From positions 1 to 34,396 of the forward strand of contig SYMW01000025.1 of NCBI GenBank assembly GCA_005805305.1: DNA of 34,396 nucleotides. The letters run 5' to 3'. The position numbers and the translations under genes are program-made. Source of the DNA: Verrucomicrobiales bacterium (GTDB lineage: Bacteria > Verrucomicrobiota > Verrucomicrobiia > Limisphaerales > F1-80-MAGS106). This document shows positions 17,563 through 25,164 of this stretch, one piece after another; position 1 is the first letter of the stretch; each line of letters opens with the position of its first letter. Under the pieces are notes generated by a model that was not told the DNA's origin, made no database searches, and saw only the letters and a program-made list of their open reading frames with translations.

Positions 17563-17728
17563 AACCTTAGAACGGCAGTTGCCCAAAGCGAATCTTCGCA
17601 AGATCCTGTTGATCACGTTTTTCCATATCAGTCACCAGATCCACAACGGATATGCCTCCCTCTTTGTCAAGCCTTTCTCATCCAGGCCTTTGCACATCTC
17701 CACGAGGATCAACTGCCGTTTTAAGGTT
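17563..17728 (-). repeat. Dispersed repeat, copy B (166 bp, 19-bp terminal inverted repeats)
   Basis: The best-preserved copy. The left end AACCTTAGAACGGCAGTTG (17563-17581) and the right end CAACTGCCGTTTTAAGGTT (17710-17728) are inverted repeats matching at 18 of 19 positions. The body shares long stretches with copies A and C. Read on the minus strand, the element supplies the last 16 codons and the stop codon of the nucleotidyltransferase-like gene. The orientation is opposite to A and C. Confidence 0.88.
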
Positions 17729-18199
17729 CAAAGCCGCGCGCAGGATTTCGATTCGGCGGCTTCTTCGATGCTCCTCGGGCAATGCCAACTGGCACGTTAG
17801 CATGTCCCCATCCGACAGCCCCCAAAATGCCGCGCCACCGGCCGTTTCCGATAGAGTCGCCCGGGCCTTGCACTCCGCGTAGCGCCCCTGCAGGCCGAGC
17901 ACGTCGCGGAAAACATCCAAAGCCCCATGATTCGTGGTCAAACAAAACACGGGCTGAGACAAGAGCCAAACCGCGTCCTGGGGGACCGGTTTCCAGTCCT
18001 TTTCCGTGGGGCCCCAAGCCGCACCCAATTTCAACAGGGATCGGTTCAACCGGGCGAGGTTATCCCGGTCATCTCTCACCCAAACATCCACGTCAAAGGT
18101 CAATTCTGGAACATGGCGCAACAGAAAATTCATCCCGCCGATCAGAATGCAATCCACGTTCTCCGAGTTCAAATGCTGTAGAATCGCGTCAACATTCAC
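17678..18199 (-). CDS. Nucleotidyltransferase-fold protein, tail provided by a repeat
   Basis: A 173-residue protein from GTG 18199. The earlier TTG at 18235 adds an unlikely extension. The N-terminal motif IGGMNFLLRH (GG at residues 21-22) and TFDVDVWV (D36 and D38) give the GG...DxD pattern of minimal nucleotidyltransferases and AbiEii-type proteins. A later segment, GALDVFRDVLGL, and GLSDGDMLTCQLALPE are shared with small chromosomal members I recall from Verrucomicrobiota. Such proteins transfer nucleotides to tRNA or proteins, or act as toxins of two-gene modules. The last 16 residues (from NLKTAVDP) and the stop come from dispersed repeat B, so the natural C-terminus was altered by its insertion. 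Its start lies 115 bp from the divergent DUF455 gene. Confidence 0.7.
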   Translation of the reverse strand: MNVDAILQHLNSENVDCILIGGMNFLLRHVPELTFDVDVWVRDDRDNLARLNRSLLKLGAAWGPTEKDWKPVPQDAVWLLSQPVFCLTTNHGALDVFRDVLGLQGRYAECKARATLSETAGGAAFWGLSDGDMLTCQLALPEEHRRSRRIEILRAALNLKTAVDPRGDVQRPG

Positions 18200-18314
18200 G
18201 GGCGTTTTATACAGAAGCCAACGGCCGGAAGCCAACCCTTTGGTTTGTGGCGCTGGGCGTGTCGCCGCGATTCCACGGTTGCTCCCCTTGGGTCAAGTCA
18301 AGCAAGATCAAGCC

Positions 18315-20492
18315 ATGGAACTTCGTGAGTTTGCCGAACAAGTGTTGTTCGCGACGACGCTCGAGGACAAGTTGAGATGTCCGGTCGGGATCGTCGATAC
18401 GCAACCTGGCGCGCCACTGGAATCAGCCCCCGCCATGCCCGGAAGGCCAAGGGAGTTGGTTTTCAAGCCTAGCGGGACGGGAAAATCCGAATTCCCTAAA
18501 AAACGTTTTCTTGATCGGAACGACGAGCGGGGACGGCTGTTGCATTTCTTCGCAAACCACGAGTTGCTGGCGACCGAGCTCATGGCCCTGGTTTTGCTGC
18601 GGTTTCCAGCGGCACCGCCGGCTTTTAGAAGGGGCGTGCTGGAGACCTTGAAGGACGAGCAGAACCACACTAGGCTCTACTTGGCGCGGATGAAGCAGAG
18701 CGGCGTCGAGTTTGGCGCCATTCCCGTGAGCGGTTACTTTTGGCGGGCGGTGTCGCCCATGACCACTCCCATGGATTACGTGGCTGGTCTGAGCCTCACT
18801 TTCGAACAGGCAAACCTGGACTTTTGCCGGCAGTTCACCAAGGAATTCGAAACAGTGGGAGACCTGGAAACCGCTCGACTCCTGCAGAATATTTATCAAG
18901 ACGAAATCGCCCACGTGGCGCACGGGTTAAAATGGTTTCGTCGATGGAAACAGCCTGGTCAGAGTGATTGGGACGCTTTTTGCGCTCAATTGAAGTATCC
19001 GCTCTCCCCGAACCGCGCCAAGGGGCCTTGGTTTCAAGCGGACGGACGACAAGAAGCGGGCCTGGACAATAGTTTTATCGAAAACTTGTCCGTTTTCGCT
19101 CAATCGAAAGGCCGCACCCCAAGGGTCTACGTGTTCAATCCATTCGCGGAGGAATACATTGCAAAAGGCCCCGGGTTCACCCCCTCGCGACCACAAGCCA
19201 TTCTCCGAAGAGATCTTGAGATCCTTCCACTCTTTCTGTGCAAGCAGGATGATGTGGCGCTTATGAACGAGCTGCCATCAACCGCTTTTTTGAGCCGCCT
19301 GAAAGAAGCGGGGTTTCAGTTGCCTGAACTGGCGCTGTCCCAGGATTGCTCGGATCCGACGAGCCCTCTGGCACGCAGAAAACTGGGAGGCTTGCGGCCT
19401 TGGGCATGGGGACCGGAGAGCGCCAAACTGTTGGCTCCGTTGGCCGCCAATGTGGTGGGCGGTGTGGAAGGAACGCCCCTGACCGCCCTGGAAAACATCA
19501 AGAAATTCTATTCAAAAGCGTGGAGCGCGGACCTGCTGCGGCGGCTCGTGAGTTCGAAAGACTCCCCTCCTTGGTTCTGCTCGGAATTGGAAGCGGGATT
19601 GGCCGTGAACACAATCGATGAAGCACTCGCGGCGATTGCCGCCATTCGAGCGCGGGGCCATCATCGTGTCGTCGCAAAAGAATCTTTCGGATTGGCCGGC
19701 CACAACATGATCCGATTATGGGAGCCGGATCTGCAATCCGGGCAAAAGAGATGGATGGAACGGGCGATGGGCCAGGGACATCCCTTGGTTATTGAACCCT
19801 GGCTGGATCGGGTGATGGATTTTTCGATCCAATTGGAAATGGAGCCCCGCGGCATTGGGATCGTGGGATTCACAGGGTTGCAAAACGATTTGAGGGGGCA
19901 ATTTCATTCGAACTGGGCGGAGCCGAACCACGCGCGATCCGTCCCAGCCAGCGTCCTCAGGTGGCTCCACCCGCAGGTTCGTGATGCGGGGGAAATCCAT
20001 CGATGCCTGCATCAGGCTGTTGTCATGCTCGAAAAGGAATTCAGAGCGGCGGGATTCCAGGGTCCGGCTGGAATTGACGCTTTAATCTTCAAAACTGCTC
20101 GCGGCGAGTTCAAGCTCAAGCCTATCGTGGAGATTAATCCCCGGCACACCTTGGGGCGTTTGACGCTGGAGTTAATGAGGCAGGCGTGCCCCGGATCCTC
20201 GGGGCTCTTCAGGTTGACGAATCGCCCATCGATGAACGCAAAGGGTTTCGATACATTCGACACGTTCGCCAGACGAGTCCGGAAGCAGTTTCCTATCGTC
20301 CTCGAAGGCCACCCCCGGCCCCGGATCCGCGAAGGCATCGTCGTTCTGAATGATCCCGCCCGGGCGGAGGGTTTTCTGGCAACGCTCCAGATTGGGAAGC
20401 GCCTCCACCTCATGGAAAGCGAAGGCTGGGCCGAAGGCGAAAGGAAACAGCCGGGAAACCATGGATTGGTCTCAACCTCAAGGGACACGTGA
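18315..20492 (+). CDS. DUF455 ferritin-like diiron domain fused to an ATP-grasp domain
   Basis: A 725-residue two-domain protein, start ATG 18315; the open frame upstream to 18006 is antisense to the nucleotidyltransferase gene. Residues about 65-210 are a DUF455 four-helix bundle with a full carboxylate diiron set: E88 (NHELLATELMALV), E115xxH118 (DEQNH), E164 (TFEQANLDF) and E197xxH200 (DEIAH). Residues about 425-650 look like an ATP-grasp ligase: K455 in VVAKESFGLAGHN, hinge acid E494 in VIEPWLDR and the metal-binding pair E606/N608 in VEINPR. The middle has no motif I recognise. One protein therefore appears to combine O2-dependent oxidation with ATP-driven ligation or phosphorylation. 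No signal peptide is seen, so it should be cytoplasmic. A purine nucleoside phosphorylase follows after 55 bp. Substrate and product are unknown. Confidence 0.85.
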   Translation: MELREFAEQVLFATTLEDKLRCPVGIVDTQPGAPLESAPAMPGRPRELVFKPSGTGKSEFPKKRFLDRNDERGRLLHFFANHELLATELMALVLLRFPAAPPAFRRGVLETLKDEQNHTRLYLARMKQSGVEFGAIPVSGYFWRAVSPMTTPMDYVAGLSLTFEQANLDFCRQFTKEFETVGDLETARLLQNIYQDEIAHVAHGLKWFRRWKQPGQSDWDAFCAQLKYPLSPNRAKGPWFQADGRQEAGLDNSFIENLSVFAQSKGRTPRVYVFNPFAEEYIAKGPGFTPSRPQAILRRDLEILPLFLCKQDDVALMNELPSTAFLSRLKEAGFQLPELALSQDCSDPTSPLARRKLGGLRPWAWGPESAKLLAPLAANVVGGVEGTPLTALENIKKFYSKAWSADLLRRLVSSKDSPPWFCSELEAGLAVNTIDEALAAIAAIRARGHHRVVAKESFGLAGHNMIRLWEPDLQSGQKRWMERAMGQGHPLVIEPWLDRVMDFSIQLEMEPRGIGIVGFTGLQNDLRGQFHSNWAEPNHARSVPASVLRWLHPQVRDAGEIHRCLHQAVVMLEKEFRAAGFQGPAGIDALIFKTARGEFKLKPIVEINPRHTLGRLTLELMRQACPGSSGLFRLTNRPSMNAKGFDTFDTFARRVRKQFPIVLEGHPRPRIREGIVVLNDPARAEGFLATLQIGKRLHLMESEGWAEGERKQPGNHGLVSTSRDT

Positions 20493-20547
20493 GTTGAACC
20501 GATGTATAGCGCTCAAGCATTGCACCGGCGCCCACCAGGAGCGAAGA

Positions 20548-21453
20548 ATGAAAAGGGAACTCAAATCGAGGCCTGATCGGCGAGGGCCTCTCCACCCGGA
20601 GCGCACCGCTCAGGTCTTGATCGGCAAAATCAAGGCCATCCCCCCTGTAGCCGTCGTGTTGGGCAGTGGATTTGACGAATTGGCAAACCGTGTTGTCCGG
20701 GAAGCCATCATCCCCTACGCCGAATTGCCAGGGTTTCCGAGCACGACGGTCGATGGTCATCAGGGGATTGTGATCAGGACCGGCTTCAACCAGACCGGGG
20801 TCTTGCTGCTGTGCGGCCGTGCCCATTATTACGAAGGGCACTCGATGGAAACCATTACGTTTCCGATTCGAGTGCTGGCGGCGGCGGGTGTGAAAATCCT
20901 TCTCCTGACGAACGCCGCGGGCGGCATCCTGAGGACACTTCGCCCGGGCGATTTCATGGCGATCCAGGACCACATCAACTTCATGGGGGCTAATCCTCTG
21001 CGCGGCACTGCCGAGGAGCCCGGGGGACAGTTTGTGGATCTCACCCAAACCTACGACACCGAACTGCTGAACGTGCTGGCCAACTCGGCACGCGAGGAGA
21101 AGATCAAGTGCCGCAAAGGTGTCTACATCGCCGTGAGCGGGCCTTCCTATGAAACCCCGGCGGAAATCAGGGCGTTCCGGCGCTTGGGTGCCGACGCAGT
21201 GGGAATGAGCACCGTGCCGGAGGCCATCGTGGCGCGGAGGTGCGGACTCAGGGTCGCCGGCATCTCTTTCATTACGAATCAAGCGGCTGGCATCGGCAGC
21301 CAGGTCATTTCACACGGGGAAGTGTTGCGTGAAGCCCGGATCCACTCAGACAATATGGCGCGATTGATCACGTCGTTCCTTCGCCAACTCTCATCGTTGC
21401 CGTCTCTCGCAACCGCCGAAGCGGTCCGCGAGCTGGCGGCGATCAAAATCTGA
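20548..21453 (+). CDS. punA: Purine nucleoside phosphorylase (trimeric, PNP/MTAP family)
   Basis: A 301-residue phosphorylase that splits purine nucleosides with phosphate to base and (deoxy)ribose-1-phosphate. Family motifs run in order: AVVLGSGFDEL near residue 37, CGRAHYYEGH near 91, LTNAAGG near 120, SGPSYETPAEIRAF near 198, VGMSTVPEAIVAR near 220 and FITNQAAG near 245. These mark the human-type trimeric class rather than the hexameric DeoD class. ATG 20548 was chosen because AGGAG lies six bases upstream and an earlier in-frame start would run into the DUF455 gene. It probably shares a transcript with that gene, which hints at purine nucleoside or nucleotide chemistry for the partner. 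Confidence 0.93.
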   Translation: MKRELKSRPDRRGPLHPERTAQVLIGKIKAIPPVAVVLGSGFDELANRVVREAIIPYAELPGFPSTTVDGHQGIVIRTGFNQTGVLLLCGRAHYYEGHSMETITFPIRVLAAAGVKILLLTNAAGGILRTLRPGDFMAIQDHINFMGANPLRGTAEEPGGQFVDLTQTYDTELLNVLANSAREEKIKCRKGVYIAVSGPSYETPAEIRAFRRLGADAVGMSTVPEAIVARRCGLRVAGISFITNQAAGIGSQVISHGEVLREARIHSDNMARLITSFLRQLSSLPSLATAEAVRELAAIKI

Positions 21454-21633
21454 GGGACCATGGATCAGCATTTTAACAAAATAACTCCGGAGCGAATCGA
21501 GCCAGGAGTTTCGTGCCCCCGGGGCAAGGGCCTGCCAGACCAATGCGCCAAGTGAGCTTCGCACGAACCTCTGCTCGTGGATCGCGACAAGTTCCTGTCA
21601 AAGTAAAGCCTAAGAAGTAGAATCTGAGCTCGA

Positions 21634-23247
21634 ATGGATATCTCATCACTCACCATCCTGGAGGAAGCTCCCTGGCCTTCGCTGCTGCTAGACCAAACAG
21701 GCCACATCGTCCTGTCCAACAAATGCGCGAGGTCTTGGCTTGGGATCGGTCCCCTTTCCCGCCCCAAACTACAAACTCTCTTATCCGTCCTTGATGGCGC
21801 CTCAGTGATCGATTTCGAATCAGGGGAGCCCGAATCCAATCGAAACCATCGAGTGCTCCGAACTCTCCGAGTCAAATCAGGCCCTAACCAGCCCTACATG
21901 CTCACGCGCTCGCCTCTCAGGGTCGACGGCGAGGATTATCGGTTGCTGCAATTCTTTCGCGTCGCTGAGGATCCAGCTCCAAAGAAAGCCGAACTCCCCA
22001 AACCGGAACCCGCGAAGCAAGAGACACCCAAACTCGAGCCTCCAAAGCAGGAAGAGCAAAAGCCCGACAAGGTTTCGGAGGCTTCCACGACGGATACCTC
22101 CGCCTTCTTGAAACAGAAGCTCGACTGCGCGCTCCAGTTGACAAGGACCGTTTCCCTGGATTTCAACAATGCCCTGACGAACATTCTCGGGCATACGTCT
22201 CATCTCCTCAGCCAGACGGAGCCCACCCACCCGTGGAGACCCTCGCTGCTGGCCGTGGAAAAATCGGCGGAGCGCGCAGCCGAGATCGCGCATGATCTCG
22301 CCGCGTTCAGCAGACAGGAGAAAGACACCCGGGCCCACGTTGCCGGCAACCTCAACTCCATCTTGCGGCAGACCGTGGAAATCCTGCAAAAGAGCGTTTC
22401 CAGTAACATTGCCTGGCGGCTGGATCTGAAGAAACATATCCACGCGGCCATTTTCGACGAGGCGAAGTTCCAGCAAGCCATCGTCAAAATCCTGGATAAC
22501 GCCATTCAAGCCGTCGGCGAATCGGGAACCATCAGCATCAAGACGGCCAATGTCCAAATAGAGTCGGAAGGCACAACCCCGCCACAGGGCATTCCCAAGG
22601 GAAGTTTTGTGAGGATTGAAATCGTGGATACCGGGCCGGGCATCGAGGGGGACATCCTGCCGCGCGTGTTCGAGCCATTTTTCACCACGAAAGCCAACCC
22701 GCCTCATCGAGGTCTTGGCCTCACATGGGTGTATGGAATCATCACCAACCACGGGGGACGCGTCGGAATCGCGAGCGAACCCGGCGAAGGATGCTGCGTC
22801 ACGATCCACATGCCATCACTTCCCACAACCGTGAAAGAGGTCCACGATCGCGACAAAGACCTCGCTGGGAAGAATTCCGGCACAATCCTGTTCGTGGATG
22901 ACGAAGAAATGCTCCTCACCATGGGCGAGACCATCTTAAGCTCTTCCGGCTACTCCGTCATCACCGCGAAAAACGGCGAGGAAGCCCTCCGGCGCTTTAA
23001 GAAGGCCGCCGATGCCATTGACCTCGTCATCACGGATATCGTCATGCCGAACATGAGCGGACGAGAACTGATCGAGAAGCTGCGGGTTATCGACCCCGAT
23101 CTCAATATCATCTGTTCCTCGGGCTACACGCCCTCCGACTTTAAACGATCAGGATTGGGATCCAGAGATGTCCAGTTCCTCCAAAAGCCGTTTACGAGCC
23201 TGGAGTTGCTCAGCAAAGTGAAACAAGCGCTGGCGCAAACGCCGTGA
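21634..23247 (+). CDS. Hybrid histidine kinase (PAS-HK-receiver) lacking the phospho-acceptor histidine
   Basis: A 537-residue soluble protein. Residues 1-110 resemble a PAS sensor, followed by a lysine/proline/glutamate-rich linker (about 118-150). The dimerisation segment reads TVSLDFNNALTNILGH; in this NtrB-like family it is normally HDFNN, and here position 175 is leucine (codon CTG at 22156-22158) instead of histidine. The ATPase part is intact, with DTGPGIEGDILPRVFEPFF, GLGLTWVYGI and a normal N-box-like LDNAIQAV. The C-terminal receiver is complete: FVDDEE, phospho-acceptor D468 in TDIVMPNMSG, and KPF lysine. It therefore cannot autophosphorylate at the usual site. The receiver may be served by another kinase, or the ATPase domain may do something else. 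Confidence 0.9.
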   Translation: MDISSLTILEEAPWPSLLLDQTGHIVLSNKCARSWLGIGPLSRPKLQTLLSVLDGASVIDFESGEPESNRNHRVLRTLRVKSGPNQPYMLTRSPLRVDGEDYRLLQFFRVAEDPAPKKAELPKPEPAKQETPKLEPPKQEEQKPDKVSEASTTDTSAFLKQKLDCALQLTRTVSLDFNNALTNILGHTSHLLSQTEPTHPWRPSLLAVEKSAERAAEIAHDLAAFSRQEKDTRAHVAGNLNSILRQTVEILQKSVSSNIAWRLDLKKHIHAAIFDEAKFQQAIVKILDNAIQAVGESGTISIKTANVQIESEGTTPPQGIPKGSFVRIEIVDTGPGIEGDILPRVFEPFFTTKANPPHRGLGLTWVYGIITNHGGRVGIASEPGEGCCVTIHMPSLPTTVKEVHDRDKDLAGKNSGTILFVDDEEMLLTMGETILSSSGYSVITAKNGEEALRRFKKAADAIDLVITDIVMPNMSGRELIEKLRVIDPDLNIICSSGYTPSDFKRSGLGSRDVQFLQKPFTSLELLSKVKQALAQTP

Positions 23248-23251
23248 CTCC

Positions 23252-23604
23252 AACCTTAAACCGACAGATGAGCCTCTTGGAGCTCAAACCTCAGAAAAGA
23301 AGGGGGGATTCGTTGCCAACAAATCGCTTTCCTTTTCCTTGAAATCCTCACTGCAACCAACTCCCTCGCCCTATCCGATGGGGAGAAGGCACGGGGAGAG
23401 GGGCTGTTTTGCGGGAAACGAACACTCCATTCTTTTTCACAAATTGCGTCAGAAGCTCTGAGATTTGGAGATTTGCCAAAACCTGGATGAGAAAGCTTTT
23501 GCCAAGAGCGATCATATCCCTTGCGGATCTGGTGAGTGATTCGGAAAAACCTGACCACCACGATCTTGCGAAGAGCTCCCAGGAGCAACTGCCGTCTCAA
23601 GGTT
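23252..23604 (+). repeat. Dispersed repeat, copy C, split by a nested insertion
   Basis: The left end AACCTTAAACCGACAGATG starts four bases after the hybrid kinase stop. The right end GCAACTGCCGTCTCAAGGTT ends at 23604, the last base of the nuoN stop codon on the minus strand. Homology to copy B runs through the first GGAG (to 23282) and resumes after the second GGAG (23470) with ATTTGCCAAAACCTGGATGA. The right part keeps GTGAGTGATTCGGAAAAAC and GATCTTGCGAAG. Confidence 0.8.
23283..23470 (+). mobile_element. About 188-bp insertion inside repeat copy C
   Basis: This stretch has no counterpart in copies A and B. TTGGAG occurs at both borders (23277-23282 and 23465-23470), as a 6-bp target duplication would. 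The ends CTCAAACCTCAGA and, reversed, CTCCAAATCTCAGA are imperfect inverted repeats. Inside is a GC-rich palindromic phrase around CCCTATCCGATGGGGAG (about 23371-23387). It looks like a small non-autonomous element; no open frame of note. Confidence 0.5.
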
Positions 23605-25055
23605 CAAAACTTCAACGCCGCCGCCGCCGCGTCGGTTGCCCGTGCCACCAGATTCGGGAAAACACCGACTAAGACCATCCCCGCCGCACACGTCCATAAG
23701 GCCAATTTCGCGGGTTTGGAGAGGATGATGACACGGCGATCCTGGGATCCGGGAGACCAATAAATGGCCCTGACCACTTCGAAATAGTAGTAAAGGGAAA
23801 TCACCACGCCAATAATAGCGACCCCAAGCAGCACATAATAACCCGGGTAAGACACGGCCTGCTCCGCGGCCGACTTAAGCAGGAGAAATTTTCCAAAAAA
23901 GCCCGCCATCGGAGGCACTCCCGCCAGGGAGACCATCGAAAGCGCCAGCACCGAAGCCAAAAACGGCGAGTGCTTCGAGAGCCCGGCGAACTCCGAGATG
24001 TCCTCGGAATCGTTCGCTTTCGAAACAATGCAGATCACAAAAAACGCGGCGACCACCGCGAACAAATACCCCGCCAAATAGTAAAGTATGGCTGAAACTC
24101 CAGCCACTGTGCCGGCGCTGATCCCGAGGAACAAATACCCCGCGTTCGCGATGCTGGAGTAACCCAGCAGCCTCTTCAGGTTTCGTTGTGGGATGGCGCA
24201 GAGACTCCCATACAGGATCGTCAACCCCGAAAGAATCATGAGCAATCGTTCCCAAGAAAGAAGCAGTTCGGGAGCCGCGCCATGCAGCACGCGCAACAAC
24301 AAGGCAAACCCAGCCGCCTTCGAACCCACTGCCAAAAAGGCGCTCGTCGGGGTCGGCGCTCCCTGGTAGACATCCGGCGCCCAAATCTGCATCGGCACCA
24401 CGGCGACCTTGAATCCCAGTCCCACCAATACCAGAAGGAATCCGAAAACCGCTATCTTGCTCTCCTTCAACAACTCGGCCTTATCGGCAATCTTTGTGAA
24501 ATTCATGGTTCCAGCGCTCCCGTAGATCAGCGCAATGCCATACACAAGAATCGCCGAGGAAACCGCTCCAAGGATCAAATACTTCACGCCCGCCTCCAAG
24601 GAACCCAACCGCGTTCGCTGAAAACTGGTCAGCACATAAAACGTCACCGCCATCAGTTCCAACGAGACAAACAGCAACGCGAAATCGTTCACGGAAGCCG
24701 CGACCATCATGCCGGCGAGCGCGAACAGCGTGAGCGCGTAATACTCCGTGATGCCGGCCGTGATCCTGTCCGAAAACTCCACCTCCATGAGAAGAATGAG
24801 CACTGCCGCAAGCAGGAAAAAGCGCTTGAAGAACAGCGCCAGGGCATCCTGGGTAAAGGATCCTCCAAAAGCCGCGACCGAAACGCCTGGATCGACGATT
24901 TTCGAAAAACTAAACGCCAGGATCAAGGCCGCCGCTCCTGCTGCCATGTAGCCCAATCCACGCTTGTGCTCCGCTGGCGTCCACAAATCGACGAGCAACA
25001 AGCCCAAGCCACTCAAAACCACGGCGATTTCCAGGAATAGATAGGAGACGCTCAT
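23604..25055 (-). CDS. nuoN: NADH-quinone oxidoreductase subunit N
   Basis: A 483-residue antiporter-like membrane subunit of complex I with about 14 hydrophobic helices. Motifs include LLFVSLELMAVTFYVL with the conserved glutamate, a VAVVPMQIWAPDVYQGAPTP loop around the lysine-bearing helix, and GVPPMAGFFGK in the later part. It forms one of the proton channels of the membrane arm. It is the last gene of the nuo operon, 109 bp after nuoM, the largest gap in the operon and without an open frame of its own. Its stop codon touches the end of dispersed repeat C, so the final residues (AAALKF) may have been changed by that insertion. Confidence 0.95.
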   Translation of the reverse strand: MSVSYLFLEIAVVLSGLGLLLVDLWTPAEHKRGLGYMAAGAAALILAFSFSKIVDPGVSVAAFGGSFTQDALALFFKRFFLLAAVLILLMEVEFSDRITAGITEYYALTLFALAGMMVAASVNDFALLFVSLELMAVTFYVLTSFQRTRLGSLEAGVKYLILGAVSSAILVYGIALIYGSAGTMNFTKIADKAELLKESKIAVFGFLLVLVGLGFKVAVVPMQIWAPDVYQGAPTPTSAFLAVGSKAAGFALLLRVLHGAAPELLLSWERLLMILSGLTILYGSLCAIPQRNLKRLLGYSSIANAGYLFLGISAGTVAGVSAILYYLAGYLFAVVAAFFVICIVSKANDSEDISEFAGLSKHSPFLASVLALSMVSLAGVPPMAGFFGKFLLLKSAAEQAVSYPGYYVLLGVAIIGVVISLYYYFEVVRAIYWSPGSQDRRVIILSKPAKLALWTCAAGMVLVGVFPNLVARATDAAAAALKF

Positions 25056-25164
25056 CTCTCTGAAATGTGTTGGAAACCATTGCCCGCTTGAGCTCGAAAG
25101 CTCCGCCGCGGCAAATCAAGGATCCGCCTCTCCTCAAAGCGCGATGACAGATGTTGCATGACCA

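Noticed and set aside
18006-18314. N-terminal extension of the DUF455-ATP-grasp protein
   Set aside because: It is antisense to the nucleotidyltransferase-like gene; residues look random and a good ATG exists at 18315.
21454-21633. Possible terminator ACTCC...GGAGT after the phosphorylase
   Set aside because: The loop is 17 bases, the stem only 5 bp and no T-run follows, so it is not supportable.
23371-23401. CRISPR-like or tandem repeat phrase in the GC-rich palindrome
   Set aside because: There is only a single palindromic unit with no regular spacers; it is better explained as part of the nested insertion.
24186-25040. A 284-codon plus-strand frame opposite nuoN
   Set aside because: It is antisense to nuoN, with Arg/Gln/His-rich low-complexity content.
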